NCBI GenBank assembly: GCA_030592605.1 | Contig: JAUVIT010000115.1 | Span: 1-6,292 of the forward strand | Reading direction: 5' to 3' | Origin: Bacteroidota bacterium | Lineage (GTDB): Bacteria; Bacteroidota; Bacteroidia; Bacteroidales; GCA-2748055 | DNA: 6,292 bases | Part shown: positions 1-6,292 of the stretch, in pieces | Numbering within the stretch: position 1 is the first letter of the stretch | How the letters are laid out: each line of letters starts with the position of its first letter | Translations under genes and position numbers: made by a program | Notes under the pieces: generated by a model | What the model was told of the DNA's origin: nothing | Databases searched by the model: none | Seen by the model: only the letters and a program-made list of their open reading frames with translations

Positions 1-1764
1 AAATCTGTCCAGAAACTCCAGGGTCTGTTTCTCTCCATCACCAGGGGTAAAGGCCACATTCAGCGTAAACTGGTCAAAGTCGACCATGGGAAAGAAGGTA
101 TTGCGGATGTGTCCTCCCATAAAAAGCCCCATGGTTATAAGCACCAGGGCAATGGGAAAACTTGCAGCAATGTACCTCCATTTAACCAACCAATTCAGGA
201 AATGTTGATAAACCCGGTCGCGCAGCCATAGAATAAAACCTTCAAAATATTTCTTGATCCCCCTGTTTTTTGCTTGCAGGCTCTTCCGGCTTAAGGTCTT
301 CTCATTGCCCAGGTGGGCAGGAAGCACAAGGAAGGCTTCAAAAAGGGAGAAGAAGAGTACTGCGATCACTACGATGGCCACATCCCACATCATCTCCATC
401 CTTGTTCCCCGCAGGAACAGGAGGGGAGAGAAGGCTACAATGGTGGTAGCTACAGAGGTCAATACCGCCGGTGCCACCTCCATGGTTCCATCCACGGCCG
501 CATGCATGGGGGTTTTGCCCCTTTCAAAATGGAGATAGATATTTTCGGCGATTACAATACCGTCATCCACCAGGATTCCGATTACCAGGATCATCCCAAA
601 GAGCGATTGCAGGTTGATGGTTACCCCCATAAAACTGGCAGCGATAAACATGGCCAGGAAGCTAAAGGGAATCCCGAAAGAGACCCATAGGGACAGGCGG
701 AAGCTGAGAAACATGGAGAGGGCTATAACCACCAGAAATAAACCGAGTAGGCCGTTTCTGGTAAGCAAACTCAGACGGCTCTGGAGGATATCCAGGAAGT
801 TCCTTGAAACAATCAGTTCAACCCCCAGGTTTTTGTCGTTAAATTCATCGATGTAGATGAGGGTATATTCATTAATCGCGTCCAGGTCCTCCTCGGGAAG
901 CTTCTGTATATTGATTGATACAGAGGGCTTTCCATTGGTCCACTGCTTGTTGGGAGAATCTGCAAATTTAATTTTCACATCGGCCACATCCCGGATCAGA
1001 ATAAAACCTCCATCGGCCTGTCCCCTGAGTACGATGCTTCCAATCTTATTGGGATCGGCACTCCGGGATCGCAAACGTATCAGGAACTCCTCTTCATCTG
1101 ACTTGATCTCACCCCCTGAAACATCCCGGTTGTTATTCTGAATCGCTCTGACGATCTGTGAGAAAGTGATATTGTATCTCAGGAGTTCTTCCTCTTTGAT
1201 CTCCACCGATATTTCTGGCTGGGGATAACCGGAAAGGGAAATCTGGCTCATGACTCCGGAGTTGAAAAAATCCTCTTCGATGCGCTGTGCATGCTCCTTC
1301 AGTGTCATCAGATCCATCTGATGACCATCAACAGGAACAAGCTCAAGACTAACAGCTCCTGCGCGGGAACGACGTTTTGATACGATAGGCCGTTCAGCAG
1401 CCGAGGGCAGGGAAGAAATACCATCCACTGCATTTTTCACCTCCTGAAGCACTTCGTTAATGGGATATTCTCCGGTGGTTTCAATGGACACTGAAGCCAT
1501 ATTTTCCACCGAGGTGGAGGTGATCTCCTTGATTCCAATCAGGCCCCTAACCGCCTCCTCGATGCGGGAGGTGACCCCTTCTTCCATCTCTACAGGTGAA
1601 GCACCTGGGTAGAAAACAGAAACAGAGAGATAACGGCTCTCGGTCTCCGGGAAGAAGGATTTCTTCATATTGGTCAGACTGAGTCCACCTGCCAGGATCA
1701 CCACAGCGATGAGCAGGTTGGCATAGACCGGGTACTCTACAAAACGCTCAATAATCTTCCTCAT
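1..1764 (-). CDS. RND-family efflux pump permease (AcrB/MexB-like), N-terminal 588 residues, truncated by window edge
   Basis: This is an inner-membrane, proton-driven transporter of the resistance-nodulation-division superfamily. Such pumps work as trimers with a periplasmic adaptor and an outer-membrane TolC-type channel. The reading frame is open without a stop from the ATG at 1764 to position 1. The N-terminus (MRKIIERFVEYPVYANLL) leads into transmembrane segment 1 at about residues 13-30, followed by FFPE at 37-40. A large periplasmic domain (about 40-330) contains the family-typical FYPGASP segment. A membrane block at about 335-486 carries the proton-relay motif LVDDGIVIAEN, with Asp400 and Asp401 matching AcrB Asp407/Asp408. 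TM7 lies at about 529-548. Family members are usually about 1,000-1,050 residues, so nearly half the protein is missing, including the Lys and Arg of the relay. The start is 8 bp downstream of the adaptor gene's stop, so the two are cotranscribed. The substrate cannot be predicted; drugs, bile salts, lipids or metabolites are all possible. Confidence 0.95.
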   Translation of the reverse strand, partial: MRKIIERFVEYPVYANLLIAVVILAGGLSLTNMKKSFFPETESRYLSVSVFYPGASPVEMEEGVTSRIEEAVRGLIGIKEITSTSVENMASVSIETTGEYPINEVLQEVKNAVDGISSLPSAAERPIVSKRRSRAGAVSLELVPVDGHQMDLMTLKEHAQRIEEDFFNSGVMSQISLSGYPQPEISVEIKEEELLRYNITFSQIVRAIQNNNRDVSGGEIKSDEEEFLIRLRSRSADPNKIGSIVLRGQADGGFILIRDVADVKIKFADSPNKQWTNGKPSVSINIQKLPEEDLDAINEYTLIYIDEFNDKNLGVELIVSRNFLDILQSRLSLLTRNGLLGLFLVVIALSMFLSFRLSLWVSFGIPFSFLAMFIAASFMGVTINLQSLFGMILVIGILVDDGIVIAENIYLHFERGKTPMHAAVDGTMEVAPAVLTSVATTIVAFSPLLFLRGTRMEMMWDVAIVVIAVLFFSLFEAFLVLPAHLGNEKTLSRKSLQAKNRGIKKYFEGFILWLRDRVYQHFLNWLVKWRYIAASFPIALVLITMGLFMGGHIRNTFFPMVDFDQFTLNVAFTPGDGEKQTLEFLDRF

Positions 1765-1772
1765 ATCCGGTC

Positions 1773-3020
1773 TTATTTACGTTTGGCTTTTTTTTCCGAT
1801 GCATCTTTGTTATCTCCACCCTTTTGGGTTTGTGCGGCAGGAGATTGCTGAGGAGGGCCACCGGGTCTACCGGCTCCCATTTGTTGTATATCCTTGTCGG
1901 TCTGTATCAGGGTTCCTTCGGAAACATTAATCAGTTGCTGTACCACCACAGAATCTCCTTCAGGGAGTCCGTTGAAAATCAGTGTGCTATTATTGATCTT
2001 AATGATATTTATTTTCTCCTTGGCAAGTCTGCCCGAACGGGCCACAAAGACCTCGTTTGAATTGAATACCGAGTTCCTGGGGATTTCCATAACGCCCTCG
2101 ATGGGCCTGACAGGGAAATGAGCAACGAAGTACTCTCCGGCCATAATTGGTTGCTTATGGTTATAGGGTACGCTGATAAAAATAGTCTGACTCTGGGTGT
2201 TCTCATCCACAAACGGACTCTTGCGAAGCACCTGTCCCTTCCAGCTGATTGTACCGTCTTTGGATGTTATTGTAACTGCATCACCCTGGTGGACCCAGGC
2301 GGCATCGATGCGCTGAAGAGGAACCTCAAGCTCCATGTGGTCGGTTTGAATGGCCCGTGCCACACGACCACCGGTATTGGTATAGGCACCCAGCTCCATA
2401 TATACCTCCTTAAAGGTTCCATTGAATGGTGCTTTGACGGTACGTCTTTTCAATTGCAACTCATCCCGCTCGATGTTGTAGTATTCGCTGATGACATTTC
2501 TGCTGGCCAGGAAGATTTTCAGGGTGTTGTCTTTAATCTCCGGCATGGGCGGTAGAGGTTTGTCCACATTGATGGATGAGAAAAACTGTCCGAAGGCCTC
2601 TTCAGCTTCGGGAAAATCTATAACCAGATCGGGAATAATACTTGCCAGAATATTCTGGTACTGGCTTTTCCGGGCCTTTAACGAAAGGATTGCCTCGTCG
2701 GGATAAACCACAAATAGCACATCTCCCTTTGAAAAACGGGCACCTTTCTTTAGTGATACCTGTCCCGCTTCAATTTTCCCTGAAGCTTCAGCTACTATAT
2801 CTATTTCGGCTATGGATGAGAGCCGTCCGGTTTCTGATATGGAGGAAGAAATGCTGGTGTATTTTACAGATTCCACTTTCACATAGCGACGCGATTCAAG
2901 GGAACGGCGCACAGGTGGTTCCTCCTTCTGGGCAATTAAAAATTTCATCAATCCAAAGGCCAGTCCCAGGATAAAGATGACACTTACTATAATGACAATT
3001 CTTCTGTCTATTTTTCTCAT
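1773..3020 (-). CDS. RND efflux periplasmic adaptor (membrane fusion protein, HlyD/AcrA family)
   Basis: This 415-residue protein links the inner-membrane pump encoded just downstream to an outer-membrane channel. It begins with an uncleaved-type membrane anchor at about residues 8-30 (IVIIVSVIFILGLAFGL), with no lipobox Cys. Next come a first barrel and lipoyl half at about 48-108 (EASGKIEAGQVSLKKGARF, then GDVLFVVYPDEA) and a hairpin region at about 110-190. The second lipoyl half follows at about 193-225 (VKAPFNGTFKEV, then GAYTNTGGRVARAI), then the beta-barrel and membrane-proximal domains to about 375. The hairpin region is interrupted by proline-containing stretches (IIPDLVIDFPE and KPLPPMPEI), so it is not a simple long coiled coil. 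From memory, a similar segment occurs in other Bacteroidota adaptors. Residues 380-415 form a Gly/Pro/Gln-rich and then Lys-rich, probably disordered tail. It is first in the operon, and no TolC-type gene is visible, so one may lie beyond the left edge or elsewhere. Confidence 0.93.
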   Translation of the reverse strand: MRKIDRRIVIIVSVIFILGLAFGLMKFLIAQKEEPPVRRSLESRRYVKVESVKYTSISSSISETGRLSSIAEIDIVAEASGKIEAGQVSLKKGARFSKGDVLFVVYPDEAILSLKARKSQYQNILASIIPDLVIDFPEAEEAFGQFFSSINVDKPLPPMPEIKDNTLKIFLASRNVISEYYNIERDELQLKRRTVKAPFNGTFKEVYMELGAYTNTGGRVARAIQTDHMELEVPLQRIDAAWVHQGDAVTITSKDGTISWKGQVLRKSPFVDENTQSQTIFISVPYNHKQPIMAGEYFVAHFPVRPIEGVMEIPRNSVFNSNEVFVARSGRLAKEKINIIKINNSTLIFNGLPEGDSVVVQQLINVSEGTLIQTDKDIQQMGAGRPGGPPQQSPAAQTQKGGDNKDASEKKAKRK

Positions 3021-3049
3021 TATCTGTAATTAAGAATCAAAAATTCGCG

Positions 3050-3082
3050 CAAAGATAGCATTTAGACACGGAAGAGGGAAAA
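3050..3082 (-). promoter_or_regulatory. Putative Bacteroidota promoter of the adaptor-RND operon
   Basis: Read on the minus strand, TATCTTTG at 3057-3050 matches the Bacteroidota -7 consensus TAnnTTTG exactly. A TTTT stretch at 3082-3079, 21 bp upstream, is a partial match to the -33 TTTG element. Transcription would begin near 3046, leaving a leader of about 26 nt before the adaptor ATG at 3020. That leader shows no Shine-Dalgarno sequence, as is common in this phylum. The assignment rests on the motif and its position only. Confidence 0.6.
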
Positions 3083-3116
3083 AGGTTTAAATATATTAAG
3101 GAGTCTAACTCTTTTT

Positions 3117-3124
3117 TAACTTTG
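3117..3124 (+). promoter_or_regulatory. Putative -7 element for the acetyltransferase gene
   Basis: TAACTTTG matches the Bacteroidota -7 consensus TAnnTTTG exactly and ends 4 bases before the acetyltransferase ATG at 3129. With usual spacing the transcript would start at or next to the start codon, giving a leaderless or almost leaderless mRNA. The -33 element is poor: only TTA at 3096-3098 lies at suitable spacing. An AAGGAG at 3098-3103 is 25 bp from the ATG, too far to serve as its ribosome binding site. Confidence 0.45.
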
Positions 3125-3128
3125 GTTT

Positions 3129-3620
3129 ATGGAAATAAGCTTAGCCCGGCAGGAGGATTTGCCTGTTATTAATGAAATCTATAATCAAGCAGTTCGCCAG
3201 CTATTCTGCACAGCCCATCTTGAAGAAGTGGGTATGGAGGAGCGGGAGCAGTGGTTTGCAGCACACAATCCTGCAGTTCACCCTGTGTTTGTGGTTCTTG
3301 ATGACCAGAGAATTCTTGGTTATGTGTCCCTGGGTCCTTACCGGGAAGACAGGCAGGCCCTGGCCCATGTGGCCGAAGTAAGTTATTATGTGGATCAGAT
3401 GGAGCGCGGGAAAGGAGTAGGGAGCCTTCTGCTGAGGCATGCCCTGGATATTGCATCTGAATACGGATTTTCAATACTCATCGCCATATTACTTCATAGA
3501 AATCCGTCCAGCATAGGCTTGCTGCATAAATTTGGTTTTGAGGAGTGGGGCAGAATGCCAGGAATTGCAAGCATAGATGAGCAGGAGGCCGATCACCTTT
3601 ATTACGGTCTGAAACTTTAG
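3129..3620 (+). CDS. GNAT-family N-acetyltransferase, phosphinothricin-acetyltransferase-like
   Basis: This 163-residue cytoplasmic enzyme should transfer an acetyl group from acetyl-CoA to an amine. The N-terminus (ISLARQEDLPVINEIYNQAV) is typical of the PAT/MnaT branch, whose known substrates include phosphinothricin and methionine sulfone or sulfoximine. LGYVSLGPYRED at about 63-74 is the following strand and loop of this branch. The acetyl-CoA pyrophosphate loop is RGKGVG at residues 93-98, after strand EVSYYV at 83-88. Asn125 and Ser128, in NPSSIGLLHKFGF, are the usual C-terminal signature. The length is slightly below the 170-180 residues usual for PAT. ATG 3129 is chosen because homology begins immediately after it and no better in-frame start follows. 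The substrate is unknown: the sequence alone does not show resistance to phosphinothricin, and a general amino-acid-analogue or metabolite acetylase is equally likely. Its 3' end overlaps the convergent mtaB gene. Confidence 0.9.
   Translation: MEISLARQEDLPVINEIYNQAVRQLFCTAHLEEVGMEEREQWFAAHNPAVHPVFVVLDDQRILGYVSLGPYREDRQALAHVAEVSYYVDQMERGKGVGSLLLRHALDIASEYGFSILIAILLHRNPSSIGLLHKFGFEEWGRMPGIASIDEQEADHLYYGLKL
3617..3620. other. Overlapping stop codons of two convergent genes
   Basis: The four bases TTAG hold both stops. TAG at 3618-3620 ends the plus-strand acetyltransferase, and TTA at 3617-3619 reads as TAA on the minus strand and ends mtaB. There is therefore no intergenic space for a conventional terminator hairpin, and I see no hairpin with a T-run in the flanking coding sequence on either side. 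Confidence 0.95.
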
Positions 3621-4897
3621 ATACTGGCAATTATAAAAGGAGGATCGCTTGAATTTACCTTGTCAAGCATAATATCCTGGAAGACGTTTTTTGTGCTATC
3701 AGCAGTGGAAAACTGGACCGGCAGGTAGTGTTCTCCATAGCCCTGAGCCATACCCTTATCACTTACCTTTTCGATCAGCACCCGCTGGGTTTTTCCAAGC
3801 ATTGATTCCATGTATAGCATCCTGTTTTCTTCAGATATTTGGCGGATCACTTCACTTCTTTCAGCTTTGATCCCTTCCTCAAGCTGTTCTTCCAGGCGAT
3901 CGGCCCGTGTACCCTTTCGCCTTGAGTATCTGAATGTATGAACGTGGCTAAACAGGGCTTCTTTGACTACCCTGGCGGTTTCTGCAAAATCTGTTTCTGA
4001 TTCACCAGGAAAACCTACAATCACATCGGTGGTGAAGTTGAAATCGCTTATCTTTTTGCGAAAGTTCTCCACGATATTCATAAAGGACCGTGTGGTATAC
4101 ATTCTGCGCATTTTTTTCAATATTGGATCGGATCCACTCTGGATGCAGAGATGAAGATGTGGGGCCATTTTAGGATGCTGAAATATTTTGTAAAATTCAG
4201 GACCAAAGCCATCGGGCTCCATGGAGGAGATTCGTATGCGGAAATCACCAGGGAGCTCCACCATTTTTTCCAGGGCTCTCTCCAGGTTGTATTGCTCAAA
4301 ATCGTAACGCCCGATATTTACACCGGTTATTACAATCTCCTTAAATCCATTGTCGACCACCCGCCGGATATTCTCCAGGATCTCTTCCAGGGGGCGACTT
4401 ACTGCTCGGCCTCTTACCGAGGGTACAATGCAGTAGGTGCAAAAATTATCACATCCGTCCTGTACCTTAATGGAGGTACGGGTATGCAGGCTCTTATCCA
4501 CTGTTTCAAATCCAAAAACATCCCCGGAATAGCTGTCGGGATGGACCACCTCTCCTTTAAAGTGGGCGTCCACCAATGATACTATCTGGCTCTTGCGCTC
4601 ATTGTCCACCACATAGGTAATCTTCTCATTGGCCTCCAGCTGCTCCTTGTGATTGTTGGCCATACAGCCGGTCACCACCACCAATCCTGCAGGATTTTTC
4701 CTGGCTGCCTGGTTGATGGTATTACGCGATTTCTGATCACTCTGCTTGGTAACCGTGCAGGTATTGATCACGGTGATATCGGCAGGAGTGGCATAGTCCA
4801 CTACCTGGTATCCTGCCTGGTGAAAGCGGGTAACCAATGCATCGGTTTCATACTGGTTCAGGCGGCAGCCCAATGTTTTAAATGAGACCTTTTTCAT
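3617..4897 (-). CDS. mtaB: tRNA (t6A37) methylthiotransferase MtaB, radical SAM enzyme
   Basis: MtaB adds a methylthio group to N6-threonylcarbamoyladenosine at position 37 of ANN-decoding tRNAs, chiefly tRNA-Lys(UUU), giving ms2t6A and steadying codon pairing. Numbered from the ATG at 4897 (426 residues), the N-terminal UPF0004 domain supplies three cluster cysteines: Cys11 (KTLGCRLNQYET), Cys47 (INTCTV) and Cys78 (VTGCMA). The radical SAM CxxxCxxC motif is Cys149, Cys153 and Cys156 (GCDNFCTYC). A C-terminal TRAM-like RNA-binding domain begins at about residue 367. GCRLNQYET is the MtaB form; MiaB enzymes have GCQMN-type sequences and RimO a different N-terminus. Length agrees with the family (about 420-450). 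An upstream in-frame ATG at 4936 would add 13 residues (MNLTCVGLFTFAQ), but that stretch coincides with a promoter and lies outside the conserved domain, so 4897 is preferred. The gene is monocistronic in this window. Confidence 0.95.
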   Translation of the reverse strand: MKKVSFKTLGCRLNQYETDALVTRFHQAGYQVVDYATPADITVINTCTVTKQSDQKSRNTINQAARKNPAGLVVVTGCMANNHKEQLEANEKITYVVDNERKSQIVSLVDAHFKGEVVHPDSYSGDVFGFETVDKSLHTRTSIKVQDGCDNFCTYCIVPSVRGRAVSRPLEEILENIRRVVDNGFKEIVITGVNIGRYDFEQYNLERALEKMVELPGDFRIRISSMEPDGFGPEFYKIFQHPKMAPHLHLCIQSGSDPILKKMRRMYTTRSFMNIVENFRKKISDFNFTTDVIVGFPGESETDFAETARVVKEALFSHVHTFRYSRRKGTRADRLEEQLEEGIKAERSEVIRQISEENRMLYMESMLGKTQRVLIEKVSDKGMAQGYGEHYLPVQFSTADSTKNVFQDIMLDKVNSSDPPFIIASI

Positions 4898-4973
4898 CTG
4901 CGCAAATGTAAACAATCCAACACAGGTAAGGTTCAAAAAACGTACATTGTGTGTTTATTCTCTTAGCTCTCAT
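4898..4973. other. Divergent intergenic spacer between mtaB and the sulfatase gene
   Basis: These 76 bp must serve both genes. The mtaB-side promoter occupies 4903-4937. On the plus strand I find no exact TAnnTTTG for the sulfatase. The nearest is TACATTGT at 4942-4949, which misses the last two consensus bases. No Shine-Dalgarno sequence, operator-like inverted repeat or riboswitch is apparent. Confidence 0.7.
4903..4937 (-). promoter_or_regulatory. Putative Bacteroidota promoter of mtaB
   Basis: On the minus strand, TTTG at 4937-4934 (-33 element) is followed after 23 bp by TACATTTG at 4910-4903, an exact match to the -7 consensus TAnnTTTG. The -7 box ends 5 bases before ATG 4897, so the predicted transcript starts within a few bases of that codon. 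This decides the start: the upstream ATG at 4936 would lie before the transcription start. Confidence 0.65.
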
Positions 4974-6292
4974 ATGATGAAAAATAGGATTTATCTGTGC
5001 ACTATAATTTTAGCTCTGGCCTTTTCGGGCTGTGTCTCCAAGAATGCCACTACAGAACCTCAACAAACAGTTCCCAATATTATTTACATCCTGGCCGATG
5101 ATCTGGGTTATGGCGATCTGGGCTCTTACGGGCAGAAAAAGATTGCCACACCCCATCTGGATCAGCTGGCCAATGATGGTATCCGTTTTACAAGGCATTA
5201 CTCGGGGAGTACAGTGTGTGCTCCATCACGTTCCGTTTTAATGACCGGACTGCATACCGGGCATACACCCATACGTGGAAACCAGGAGGTTAAACCCGAA
5301 GGTCAGTGGCCCTTGCCAGCCTCAGCGAAGACCCTGGCTGATGGCCTGAAAGAAGTTGGATATGTAACAGGGGCATTTGGAAAATGGGGTCTGGGTTATC
5401 CCGGATCAGAAGGGGATCCGGTAAACAAGGGTTTCGATCACTTCTTTGGATACAACTGTCAGCGCTATGCTCACCGATACTATCCTGAATACCTGTGGGA
5501 GAACGAAGAGAAGGTTTACCTTGAGGGCAACGACTGGACGACAACACAGACCTATGCACCAGACCTGATTCAGCAGAAGACCCTGGATTTCATCAGGGAA
5601 AATCGTGATACCAGTTTCTTCGCCTTTATACCCATTGTTATTCCTCATGCAGAGCTGATCGTTCCGGACGATGACATCTATCAGAACTACCTGGGGAAAT
5701 TTCCGGAAACACCTTATGTAGGCAGACCGGGAGCTGATTATGGTCCAGCTTTGGTGATTTCCATGTACTGTAGCCAGGAGAATCCCCATGCCACCTTTGC
5801 CGCCATGGTTAATCGTATCGATCAATATGTGGGCGAAATTGTGAAAGTGTTGGAAGAGCTGGGTCTCTCCGACAACACGATCATTATGTTTACCAGCGAT
5901 AACGGGCCCCATCTGGAGGGAGGAGCCGACCCTCGTTTTTTTAATAGCAATGGTGGATTACGGGGTTTTAAAAGAGACCTCTACGAAGGTGGGGTCAGGG
6001 TTCCATTTATTGTTACCTGGCCCGGAACCATCAAACAGGGTAGTGTATCAGATCATCAATCAGCCTTTTGGGATGTGCTTCCCACCTTGGCCGAGCTCAC
6101 CGGATTTGATTATGGAGAGACAGACGGAATCTCCTTTCTTCCAGAGTTGCTGGGCAGGGAACAGCCGAAGCATGAATTTTTATACTGGGAATTTCATGAG
6201 ATGGGAGGAAAGCAGGCGATTTTAATGGATGAATGGAAAGCTGTCAGGCTGAATGTTGGAAAGGATCCCAATGGTCCATTGGAACTATACAA
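4974..6292 (+). CDS. Type I (formylglycine-dependent) sulfatase, lipoprotein, C-terminus cut by window edge
   Basis: This enzyme hydrolyses sulfate esters, probably on a sulfated polysaccharide or glycan, outside the cytoplasm. The open frame covers 439 codons plus two bases. Numbering from ATG 4974 (ATG 4977 is equally possible), a lipoprotein signal peptide ends in AFSGC with Cys20. Metal-binding Asp42 and Asp43 lie in YILADDLGYGDLGSYG. The formylglycine motif CAPSR (Cys82, Pro84, Arg86) follows, in VCAPSRSVLMTG. Lys137 sits in GKWGLG, His225 in VIPHAEL, and the second metal-site pair Asp309-Asn310 in FTSDNGPH. The window ends in LELYN, where family members usually enter their small C-terminal subdomain. 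Cys82 must be oxidised to formylglycine by FGE or anSME, neither of which is encoded here. GFDHFFGYNCQR, after GKWGLG, suggests the arylsulfatase-like S1 branch common in Bacteroidota and Planctomycetes. The substrate cannot be named. No SusC/SusD pair is visible to show a polysaccharide utilisation locus. Confidence 0.94.
   Translation, partial: MMKNRIYLCTIILALAFSGCVSKNATTEPQQTVPNIIYILADDLGYGDLGSYGQKKIATPHLDQLANDGIRFTRHYSGSTVCAPSRSVLMTGLHTGHTPIRGNQEVKPEGQWPLPASAKTLADGLKEVGYVTGAFGKWGLGYPGSEGDPVNKGFDHFFGYNCQRYAHRYYPEYLWENEEKVYLEGNDWTTTQTYAPDLIQQKTLDFIRENRDTSFFAFIPIVIPHAELIVPDDDIYQNYLGKFPETPYVGRPGADYGPALVISMYCSQENPHATFAAMVNRIDQYVGEIVKVLEELGLSDNTIIMFTSDNGPHLEGGADPRFFNSNGGLRGFKRDLYEGGVRVPFIVTWPGTIKQGSVSDHQSAFWDVLPTLAELTGFDYGETDGISFLPELLGREQPKHEFLYWEFHEMGGKQAILMDEWKAVRLNVGKDPNGPLELY

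Noticed and set aside
254..1141. Four plus-strand open frames between 254 and 1141
   Set aside because: They are shadows of the minus-strand RND gene, whose frame is continuous through the whole stretch with the expected motifs.
2118..2555. 145-codon plus-strand open frame inside the adaptor gene
   Set aside because: It lies antisense to a well-supported gene and its product has no recognisable domain or start signal.
3098..3103. AAGGAG as a Shine-Dalgarno for the acetyltransferase
   Set aside because: It is 25 bp from the ATG, too far, and lies upstream of the predicted transcription start.
4898..4936. The 13-residue N-terminal extension of mtaB from the ATG at 4936
   Set aside because: It overlaps the predicted promoter, has no family similarity, and MKKVSFKTLGC at 4897 is the usual MtaB N-terminus.
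4942..4949. TACATTGT as a -7 element for the sulfatase
   Set aside because: It misses the last two bases of TAnnTTTG and has no clear -33 partner; too weak to call.
5406..5912. 168-codon minus-strand open frame inside the sulfatase
   Set aside because: It is antisense to the sulfatase catalytic core; the encoded protein resembles no family I know and has no promoter or start context.
1..6292. Search for a novel defence, mobile or RNA-based system
   Set aside because: Every stretch longer than about 110 bp is covered by a gene of a known family; no direct repeats, inverted repeats, tRNA or conserved-RNA structure was found by eye.

Overview
The window most likely comes from a member of the Bacteroidota. 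Three start codons are preceded by the -7 promoter element typical of that phylum (TAnnTTTG), none of the genes has a convincing Shine-Dalgarno sequence at a useful distance, and the gene content (an RND pump with its adaptor, and a lipoprotein sulfatase) suits a Bacteroidota polysaccharide degrader. A finer placement would be a guess.

Layout from left to right. Positions 1-1764 (minus strand) hold the N-terminal 588 codons of an AcrB-type RND efflux pump, whose C-terminal half lies beyond the left edge. Eight bases upstream of its start ends the complete gene for its membrane fusion (periplasmic adaptor) protein, 1773-3020 (minus). The two form an operon, with the adaptor first, read leftwards from a promoter at about 3050-3082. 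Read rightwards from the same intergenic region is a small GNAT N-acetyltransferase (3129-3620). Its stop codon overlaps the stop codon of the convergent gene mtaB, a tRNA methylthiotransferase (3617-4897, minus). A 76-bp divergent spacer then separates mtaB from a plus-strand type I sulfatase lipoprotein that begins at 4974 and runs off the right edge.

The genes do not form one pathway. There is an envelope efflux or export system, two housekeeping-type enzymes (one modifying tRNA, one acetylating a small molecule), and the start of a sulfatase that removes sulfate esters outside the cytoplasm. Coding density is very high, with no gap above 110 bp. I found no RNA gene, mobile element, CRISPR array, or sign of gene decay. 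The two largest genes at the edges are open to the window ends.

I did not find an undescribed biological system here. The points most worth a second look are local: promoters placed so that two genes would be transcribed with almost no leader, the overlapping convergent stop codons, an adaptor protein with a proline-interrupted hairpin and a charged tail, and a sulfatase variant with Gly where the family usually has His.
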